From: Trochalopteron elliotii
Taxonomy: Eukaryota; Chordata; Aves; Passeriformes; Leiothrichidae
Assembly (NCBI GenBank): GCA_024734555.1
Contig: JANPWX010000008.1
Span: forward strand, 5,774,509-5,838,508
DNA: 64,000 nucleotides
Direction: 5' to 3'
Both the position numbers and the translations under genes were made by a program. Positions 21,775-29,600 of this stretch are shown in pieces (position 1 is the first letter of the stretch; every line of letters starts with the position of its first letter). Under the pieces are notes generated by a model. The model searched no databases, was not told the origin of the DNA, and worked only from the letters and a program-made list of their open reading frames with translations.

Positions 21775-22488
21775 TCACAGGTTTGCGTGGCATGGGAACC
21801 TCCCCTGCCCCTCCGGGCTGGGACTGCCACTGCCTGCGCTGCTTGCAGAACTCAGGGTTCGCTCGCACTGCCGTGAGCTGCACCTCCCTTGCCTCCGGGG
21901 GGGTGAGGGGCTGTCTGGGGAGGGAAAATCACAGTGGCACGCGTCCGCTGGTGCTGGCTCCCGCCCGCCGCTTCCAGCCTGCAACCAGCGCTGGCTGAGA
22001 TGGAACGGTCCCTCCCTGCCTCCGCCACCAGGGTTCTGGGCGCCTGCCTCCTCCTCGGACTGAAGCAGCCCTTGGAGCCTGGCAGGCACCGGGCGGAAGT
22101 CAGAGAGATCCCGACTCCCCACCTTTTCACAACAAACACAAACAACACGACAAACTGGGGTTTTTTCCAACACAGGGGAAGCTCGGGATGGGTTTTCCAC
22201 TGCTGCCTGGCCATGGTAACAGTGGAGACTCCGGGAAGAGAGGCCAATCTCTTCCGGGGAAGAGGGGACAAACTCCTGCTCAGAGCTGGGGTCCAGAGAG
22301 ATCGGTTTTTCTGTCCCCCCCGTGTCGGTTTGCCGGTTCTCCATGCATGGGGGATGGGACTGACTTCTCTCTGTCTCTAGCAGTTCATTTGTATTAGAAA
22401 AGAAGGGAGCGGAGCTCTGGGACAGAGCAGCTTTTTTGTGAGACTGGTCTTTCTGGTTTTTCTCCTGATGCTTTAGGATTGCTAGCAT
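21775..22488 (-). pseudogene. Provirus internal open frame downstream of the Gag-like start
   Basis: A viral-strand frame of 237 codons beginning 68 bases after the stop of the matrix-like segment, in a different phase. The first 60 or so residues are polar, with Lys, Gln and Ser. The remainder is rich in Pro, Ser, Glu and Gly and lies partly in the GC-rich core. By position it could be the continuation of Gag after a frameshift, but I see no capsid major-homology pattern and no CCHC knuckle. A GC-rich chance frame is the main alternative for its second half. Confidence 0.35.
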
Positions 22489-22555
22489 TTGGAGAGGGTA
22501 ATTAGTATACTTTGCAACTTTAAAATTTCCTTTTTAGGCCAGATTGTTAAATTTT

Positions 22556-22738
22556 TCACTCACTGCATTCCAGAACTGAGTGTCCACATAAATGCACATT
22601 GGTCTCAGGGAGAAAATCGAAAAGCAGTTTAATAAATTTTTTCAAGTCAGTCACAGAAAATTTAACTTTTGATTTTAACAAATCTGCACAGATCTTAAAA
22701 AAAATGTTCCTCTGCTCTGCAGAAAAATTCGCACCCAT
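22556..22738 (-). pseudogene. Gag matrix-like N-terminal segment, truncated
   Basis: On the viral strand an ATG at 22738 begins a 60-codon frame starting Met-Gly, the N-myristoylation signature used by the matrix domain of many Gag proteins. It is followed by a polar segment, then helical stretches with KVKFSV and LKKFIKLLF, and a stop at 22556. Orthodox matrix domains are about twice this length, so the segment is truncated by a stop or frameshift. The ATG lies about 700 bases after the 5' LTR edge, a normal leader length. The frame can be extended upstream to 22957, but that part lies in the leader. Matrix families diverge fast, so the assignment rests on the Met-Gly start, position and pattern rather than on a database match. 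No working Gag is encoded. Confidence 0.5.
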
Positions 22739-22847
22739 TCTGCAGGGTTTTACAATACCATGAAAGTAAGAAAAATAAAAGGTTACAGCTGCACCACCAC
22801 TCCTAAGCCACGTGTAGTGTGGAGGGAGTGGCCGTGCCTGCCGCGGG

Positions 22848-22861
22848 CCAACAGGTGGCGC
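22848..22861 (+). promoter_or_regulatory. CTCF-motif-like site in the provirus leader
   Basis: CCAACAGGTGGCGC fits the vertebrate CTCF core (CCASYAGRKGGCRS) at 13 of 14 positions and is followed by TG. It lies between the 5' LTR and the Gag-like start. Binding is not shown by sequence alone. Confidence 0.45.
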
Positions 22862-23399
22862 TGTAGAACAAAGAAGCAAATGCGCAAAATTCGCAGCACC
22901 CCAGAGCCACCAGGTCTTTGCAGAGGGACAGAGACAGAGAGGAAGGAAAATGGCCACCCAGACAGTTTTTTAACCAAGGGAATTGCAAATTTGCAAGTTC
23001 CACCACAACTGCAGTCTATTTCCCAAAATCCTTTCCTCCCTCAGGAGAAAGAGACCATGGGCCTGAAGCCCTGTTCACTTAGGAACAACTAAAAAGCATT
23101 TGGGGGGTAGAGAAGAAACTCATGGTGCTGTAAGATCCAATCCTTTTGAAAGGACTTTCCCGGTGCTGTGGAAAGCTACCCTTTCTTCTGCTGGAGATGG
23201 TGGCCAATAGCAACAGGACAGCCAAAGAGCAATTTCCCTCTGAATCCTCTGTGGGTTTTTCAGAGTTCTCTGTGTCATAGAGCTTGCCTTCAGCAGAGCT
23301 CACACTGGCTGCTCTGCTCCCACGCATCGCTGGGCACCCCTGGAGCTACTTGTCCTCTCTGGGGCGTACCGCTCTTCTGGGGTCCTTTGCTGAGCTGAA

Positions 23400-23444
23400 G
23401 TGGTGGTGCCAGACGTGGTGGTGCCAGACGTTGTGGTGCCATCT
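23400..23444 (-). repeat. Primer-binding-site region, 15-bp unit in three copies
   Basis: Directly inside the 5' LTR edge the plus strand has three copies of GTGGTGGTGCCAGAC, the last one varied. On the viral strand the copy next to the LTR begins TGGCACCACAACGTC. The place and the TGG start fit a primer binding site. It resembles the lysine-tRNA type used by many betaretroviruses, but with at least one substitution and one extra base. The triplication is not normal for a primer binding site and may have arisen after integration. Confidence 0.5.
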
Positions 23445-23870
23445 GTCGCCGTTTCTTTCGGGGGGGGGGGGGGGCTAATGCCAGCTAGCAGGAGTCCCCT
23501 AGACCACAGAAACCGTTCGTGTGGGTCCGTCAGCTCAGCTAGCTGTTCGTGGGTTCAGGCTTGGAAGAAGGAAGTGTGCTATCTCTTGGGTTAATAAGGA
23601 TGTTTATTCAGTGCAGCCATGTGAGAAAGAGGCTTTGCCAGAGCCCCTTCTCAGCATGGGGGAAGCATGGAGAGAGAGAGAGCGTCTGGGCCTGGTGTGT
23701 CCTTTTTCCCAGGGCAGCCTGGGCGGGGAAACACTGACCCAATGGGGAAGGGAAGGGCGAGGGGTTACATCAGGAGGAATCCACTGGGGTCATCAGGGGT
23801 AGGGGAGTGAAAGGGGCATACCAAGTACAGGCCAAATACAAATTCAAGACCTAAAATTTGCGTTGCTACA
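23444..23870 (-). repeat. 5' LTR of the provirus
   Basis: A 427 bp long terminal repeat, the upstream one in viral orientation, with U3 on the right and U5 on the left. It begins TGTAGCAACG and ends GGCGACA on the viral strand. An AATAAA signal lies at 23608-23603. The U5 end contains a run of 15 C (15 G on the plus strand, 23460-23474) that the other LTR lacks. I see no clear TATA box, so promoter architecture is uncertain. Confidence 0.93.
23603..23608 (-). promoter_or_regulatory. Polyadenylation signal AATAAA in the 5' LTR
   Basis: Same position within the LTR as the signal in the 3' LTR copy. It marks the U3/R part of the repeat. Confidence 0.75.
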
Positions 23871-23876
23871 CTTATG
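23871..23876. repeat. Right target-site duplication of the provirus (CTTATG)
   Basis: Exact match to the hexamer at 18254-18259, immediately outside the terminal CTACA of the LTR. Confidence 0.93.
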
Positions 23877-26555
23877 GTACAGAAAAAGTAAGAGTTATAC
23901 GTTGGCCACCTGTAGATGAACAGTATATTGTACATTTTCTGTATTTTCTATGAAAGATTTATAGGATAACTGAAATTTTTAGGGGCACACAGGAGCATGA
24001 AAAATGCCCATTTTCCATCTTTACTACATTGTCATCTTGCAACATTTATTGAGCAAGTCTTTGGATACTGAAGAGCCATTTAAAAAAATATGTGTAGCTG
24101 ATGACTCCATTGTTGTTGGACATTAGAGCTCGTAATCACCCTCTTGGGAAAATGCCCAAGGAAAAATCCCTTTGACTCTTCCTGCTGTGCAATTACTGTA
24201 TTATGAAATAGTACAAAAGCAGCTACGGAATCATATCAGTCATTACCATCCACCAACCTTGAAAGTTTGTCTATTATAACTTTACGTGTCCTTGGGCTTG
24301 GCTGTACTGAACTGATGGCTTCCCTAGGGCTTCTGTTTCCCTGATTAGTGCCTAGCTGTGTCAGTGGGGTGCCCTATCTGGCACGTGTGGGTGAAACTCG
24401 GGAGCACCCACCCTCCAAAGTGTGTGCAGGCAGTTTGGATGGCTCGCACCTCCCAGGGACACACTTAGAGTGACCCCGTTCTGCCAACACATCTCTAAAG
24501 GACATACGGCGTGGCCCACACCATCCATCTCCCACTGCTGGGATGATTCCATGCATGGCATTTGGCTTTGGAGGGGTGCTCTGCTCTGAGCCCAGGGGGA
24601 TCTATGCCTTCCTTTTAATACAGAATGTACACATGCGAAGAAAGCAGTTTTAACAGACCTATCCACAAAGCCACAGGAAAGGTCAAGGAGGTCTATTCTG
24701 TAGTAATAACAACAGTTCATGGGAGTAATCCTCTTGCAGAGAAGATCCAGAAGGGCTTTGACAAAGAAGCTGCAGTCTGAAATATGGAATAGGCAGATAT
24801 TTGGGAAGAGAAGAGAGGAGGAAAGGAAGCACACCAGACTTAAGGAGTGGAGATACATGCTGTAAGAGTGGTCAAACACCTTGCGTATCTGCAGAATTCC
24901 AAACTTCCCTTGACCAGATCCTTAGACAGCCTTAAAAAGTCATGTGGAGGGTGGAAGTCCTTTTTCGTGGGAGAGTGTGCCTCAGTCTATCTGTGGAACA
25001 GCAGCTACCAAAGTGTCTTCATCAGCTCTTCCAGAGAGGTGTAAGGGAGCTGGAAGGAATTCCCAGTGAGTTATGAGGGTTCAACTTTTTTTCCACCTTG
25101 AATATCGAGGGAAGGTCTGTGTCAATAGTCTCTGTTAGAAAACCTACTCCTCTATGGAGTAGGAGCAGCATGTCAGGGAATCAATTTCTGCATCACCTTA
25201 TGTTATGAATGAGTTGAATCTAGGTGAGGCATCCTGCAAGAGGTCTGCAGCATGGAGTTAAGAGGCAGTGACTCTGCAAGGGTCCTGCCTCAAATCTCAC
25301 ATAAGCGATTGTGTCGTTCAGACTGGCATACGGTTTAAAAAAGATTTAAAAAAACCCACATTGGCGACTTGCTTGAGGACTGACAGCCTTTTAAAACCAT
25401 TTTTTCTTTAAGAAAAAAAATCTGCATATTGAGAACAGGGGTTTATGCTGACCTTGTTATCTTTTTTCACTCTATTGCAGGATGAGACTGCAGAAAAAAA
25501 TAGTGTCTCTTTATTATGTGCTCCTTGTCTGTTGTGACTCAGAGTGGGCTTTAATTTGAAAATAGGAGCTCTAGAGCTTCATTCCAAACTGGAAACGCTT
25601 CAGAGAATCTCTCAGACTGACTAGGATACAAAAGGAGGTAGTAACATAAGTATAACAAGATTGCCATGCCCTTCTGGAGCAGTAGCTGGAGGTTGAGATC
25701 TTTCAGCATCTGGAACACACAACCATGAGTGTTTAGCTACCAGAAGTCAGGACTGGGAGATCAGCCATCATCTCCTCTTCCACCACAACTTACTGTTGCC
25801 AGACTCACACTCACACTCTGAATTGCTGAATGTGAGTTTAGCTGTGTGATCATGGCTTGTTGTGATGCCATACGTATCTGAGCAGAGATGAATAATGAGA
25901 TGAAAAAACATATTCCAAGTGCATGGCTCTTATTTTGGAGTGGAACGTGTAACGACTCATAATGTGAATGTCAGGACTGAAAGAGCCAAGGAGAGGAGCT
26001 GAGTAAATTAATTTTTGTTTGGCATCATTAGATGGTCTTTCAGACTCTCAGTGTTACTGAGGAATGCTTTATTTTTTTTCTTCCTTTAAGCATCAAGACA
26101 GACATGGTTTGTTCGTTTTCTGAGTTATCTGTCCTTCCCTGGAAATAGCCTCTAGTATGGAAGTACATCTGGAAAGATCTTGAGGGATCTCTTTCTGTGA
26201 CAAAGTCCTCTCTTTTAGAATAGTACCAATTTGTACTGGCCACAATAAGAAAAAATAATAATTTCGTTTGTGTAATTTGTCAGTGTTGTGAGTAAAATAC
26301 CCCAGCGTTACTGCAAAGGGACTAACCTTTTTATAAATGTTCTCTTTTGTGTTTGCTTTTTGATTTGTTCTCTCAATGGATGGGTAAATCCACGAAGTGC
26401 TGCTGACTGTAGAACTTCTCCGAAGGTCAAGTAGTGCCTTTGCAAGGCCAGTGCTGCTTGCTTGCACTTAAAAAGACATTTTTATTCTTGACAAGGAAGT
26501 GTTTCTATAGTTTATAAAATGTTTTCTGGCTTTACTGCTCTGTGTGAAACTGTGA
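23877..26555. other. Single-copy region right of the provirus
   Basis: AT-rich to average composition. The longest frame (172 codons, minus strand, 24879-24361) has a hydrophobic first third but no recognisable domain, and I do not count it as a gene. No repeat ends are recognised. Confidence 0.45.
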
Positions 26556-26561
26556 TGGCCC

Positions 26562-26629
26562 CCAATGGGACTTTGCAACAGCAGGAGCTTCCAATATAGA
26601 TTTGGCGCAGCAGTCGGGACTATAAAAGG
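26562..26629 (+). promoter_or_regulatory. Candidate core promoter (CCAAT at 26562, TATAAAAGG at 26621)
   Basis: A textbook TATA box, TATAAAAGG at 26621-26629, is preceded by a CCAAT word at 26562-26566 and another at 26591-26595. A start site would be expected near 26650, which puts the first CCAAT close to the usual -80 to -90. The local sequence is less AT-rich than its surroundings. No recognisable exon follows: the first ATG at 26669 opens only a short frame. It could drive a non-coding RNA, or the words may coincide by chance. Confidence 0.3.
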
Positions 26630-26679
26630 TCTTGGTTTGGGAACTGCCAGCAGGCCTTGTCTTGCCACATGCTAAAGCA

Positions 26680-29600
26680 GAAGCTGCAAAACACCACAGG
26701 CTTTAAATACCTCCAACTTTCCAAGTCCTTTTGGCCCACCAGCTGAACAGCTGGTATTTTATGTTTGGATGTTTTTCCCCAGGATTTTGCACATCTCTGC
26801 CTTGGGCAGCACAGAGGTAACAGTGCACACAGGCCCTGTGGTGAGTGAGTACGTGGGCAGGCCTCCAGCTGTGCTCCTGTTCTCCCATTCCTCCTCCAGC
26901 ACCTTCGTTGTGGCTCTGGGCTAACAGTGTGATGGGTGGGAGAAGTCTAGGGAAGGTGTTTGCACCTCCTGGGAAGTTTAGCAAAGGCAGTCCTGTGTTA
27001 GAAGAGAGTATTTGGTCTCACACAGACGCACTTGGGCCAGGCCACTGCGAGGTGTGCTATGCTTTTAGGAGAGACTGGTTTTGTCTGTGTGTTTAGAAGG
27101 ATGCAAGGGGGAAGGGTGCAAGCAGGCTGCTTTCCCTTTGTAGGCTGGTTAAAAAGTAACTCAGAGGGGAAGTGCTCTTGGTATGTTTGCAGCCTATAAG
27201 AAGGAAGGGCCTTTCAATAGCTCATGCAGGGAGGTCCAGCGTGGGCTGAAGGGGTTTCTCAGTAGCTGATGTAGCCCTTCAGCACCTGGCAGTAAGGGGG
27301 CTGCTGGGTGAAGTTTCCTTGGTTATTCTGGCCATCAGGAGAGGCCTGACGATAATAGTAATAATAGACATGTCTTTATGTATATCCTGGCCTGTCTGTG
27401 GAGAACACCTCAAGTTCTGAGGCCATGTTGTATAAATAACTTGCCTGCCTGATGCTGTGGGGCATGAGTCCTATTAGGTGGGCAGGGTCTGGGGAGCAAA
27501 ATGGAGTAAAAGTGTCTTCTCTTAATGGCCCTTGTCCACAGACCATATTATCTTTGCGTATATAATAGGAATCTGTTCCCAGATGTTCTTTACCAAACAC
27601 CAAAAAGGTCTTTTGGTGAAGGTACTGTGTTTTTGTAGTCTTGTGTTGCCACACATACATGGGCTACTTTTCAAATCTACTTCTTTACCAAAAAAGAAAA
27701 GTGCAAGTGAATATAACATGTTTAATATTTACCTAGATTAGAGATACTAAGTTCTAACACTTTGCAAGTGTGAATCATTGAAAACTTGTATAGGTGAGGT
27801 ACAGAATATTTCTAGGATGTTCCAGTTGGGAGAATCTGTGCAATCTAACCCATTGTCAGTATAATACCTTCACTATACAGCCAAAGTTGATTAAGTAAGT
27901 TTGTCAAGATTTGTTTAACTTCCTATGTCAGTAGACTTCTTGAAAATTGAATACTAAATTGGGAAATAATACAGATTTAATAAAATGAAACCATCAAGTG
28001 CTGACATGTGTTGCAGATTGCCTCTGTCTTCTTACAAGGGTGCTTTGGAATTGCAGAAAGGTTAGGAAAAGATTTCTGAACAATTGACCTCTTCTGTTGC
28101 AGACAGAAAGTCATCACAAATTCAGTGAACTTCTGCTGGCTTTACAGTTTATTTATTGATCCTAAAAGATAATAATGTTTTATATACATGTATGAATGGA
28201 TATGTTTAATGTGGCTGTCTTAGTGGCTCTGCTTTGTAGCAATGGTCTGAAAGAAAATATAAGCCCTCCCATAATTGAGTGATAGAAAGAAAGGTAAAAG
28301 CTATTCAGTAAGTACTGATGTGTTGGAGACAAAATTTTATAAATTCTTTTTTCTGTATCAGATCTGTTCATGATGGCCAAATGTGGCAGTCTCCTTCTAG
28401 TACCTTTTCTGTGATGTGCTAGTTATGTTTCTTTTCAAAGTCTAATCAAGAAAAAGTCTTTCTTCATCCTGAGTAACTTGTAGTTATATTTAATTAACGA
28501 TTCATTAGATTATTTATAGCATAAATTTATGTGCTTATATTTTCTGTAAGTTTATGTATATTTTTAAATGCGCTGCACTTTCCACCAGCTATGTTAGCCT
28601 AGGAAGTATAATATGAAGCAAAGGCCTCTGGGATGTGTTAAGAGATGGAAGTATTTGTTTATCAGGCCTTAAAAAATATATAACTGCACTTTTTATTATA
28701 TTATTATACAAGCAGTGTGAGCTATAGCATATGAAGAAAGGCTTGTAGAAGCTCTCAGGAAGATTTACTGGAGCATTATTAGTGAACCAGTGAGTGATCT
28801 GGCATTTTGTCATCTTAAAGGTTTTTCCTAATACTGTAAAACTGGTTTATGTGGGGTGTCAGGAAAGAGTGGACTGCCAAGTGTTAGTGCTTTTTTTATA
28901 GCTTGTGATGTACAAGGAGAAATTGATGGACTGGTAATTTGTACGCTCAAACTTGTAATGATGTGGTAATGTTTTATTTACAATTTTTTAATCTTAGCCA
29001 ATTTCTCTCATGAAATAGGTAGTTAGGACTACTTTTTTCTGACATTTAGTAGCATATAAAGTTATCTTACAATTGGCTAATAGAACATAAGCTCTCAAAT
29101 GTTATGTTTATTACCTCTATATTGTTAATTCTGAAGTCTTTATCAAATTATTTATTTTTCATAGGGGAAGTATAATGTAGACTCTATGAGTAGAGTTGTT
29201 TTCCATATAAAGAGTCATAGGACACAGATGTTGTGTATTGGAACACAGCTCGAGGAGAGACCTGAATCAGTAAGTCTGTAGTAAATACTCCACCACAGAT
29301 CAAGAAGAACTGAAGCCACATTAAGTAAGTAAATTGGCAGCTAGGAAATATTAGCTGTGCCCCATCACAGTAACAATGTACTTCAGCAACTTCTCAATCT
29401 ATGTGAGCTCAAAGACTTGCCATGCAGTTGTTCTCCTTCATGCTGCTGGTCTGTACGTCCCTGGCTTTTAAAGATCAATTTGTTTTTCTCTCTTGTCTAT
29501 GGGAATGCTTCTGTCAGTTCTTTAAATGCTAAGCAAAGGTGTCTTCATATTAGCTGCATCAGACGGACTGAAACTTTTCTACATATCCCCTAGCATGCTC

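Larger units (their letters stand above)
20160..22100. other. GC- and CpG-rich core of the provirus, degenerate repeats
   Basis: About 1.9 kb whose GC and CpG content is far above everything else in the window. It contains a tandem duplication of roughly 360 bp (about 20162-20527 and 20610-20945, with the gap between them). A looser array follows near 21000-21860, in which words such as GTGCCGCTGCC, GTGG(C/T)GCCCAA and GAGAATGCT recur at irregular spacing. Long open frames occur on both strands, including 402 codons on the plus strand (20790-21998) and 237 codons on the minus strand (22488-21775). Such frames are expected where stop codons are rare. No known retroviral domain is recognisable, so the source of this block is unknown. 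Confidence 0.7.
18260..23870 (-). mobile_element. Endogenous retrovirus, full-length structure, non-autonomous, pol not seen
   Basis: A provirus of 5,611 bp (including 62 N) in reverse orientation. In viral order it has the 5' LTR (23870-23444), a primer-binding-site-like sequence, a leader of about 700 bases, a Gag-matrix-like start (22738-22556), a GC-rich core (about 22100-20160), charge-rich frames (20742-19335), an Env-tail-like remnant (about 19037-18882), a polypurine tract (18692-18679) and the 3' LTR (18678-18260). A 6-bp duplication CTTATG flanks it. The LTRs start with TGTAG and end with ACA in viral orientation. The 6-bp duplication and the Gag-start appearance suggest an ERVK/betaretrovirus-like class, which is an inference. 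I found no aspartic protease motif, no RT active-site motif and no integrase pattern, and the internal part is too short for a complete coding set. It could have moved only with help from another element. Frames are broken and nothing suggests an intact virus. Confidence 0.93.

Noticed and set aside
22160..22170. Minus-strand A6C word like a -1 ribosomal frameshift site (A AAA AAC)
   Set aside because: The heptamer falls in the third reading phase, in neither of the two open viral-strand frames across it, and no downstream protease frame exists.
24361..24879. 172-codon minus-strand frame with a hydrophobic first part
   Set aside because: Longest frame outside repeats, but no domain, a weak start context and no supporting signals. 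Retained only as a note in the region entry.
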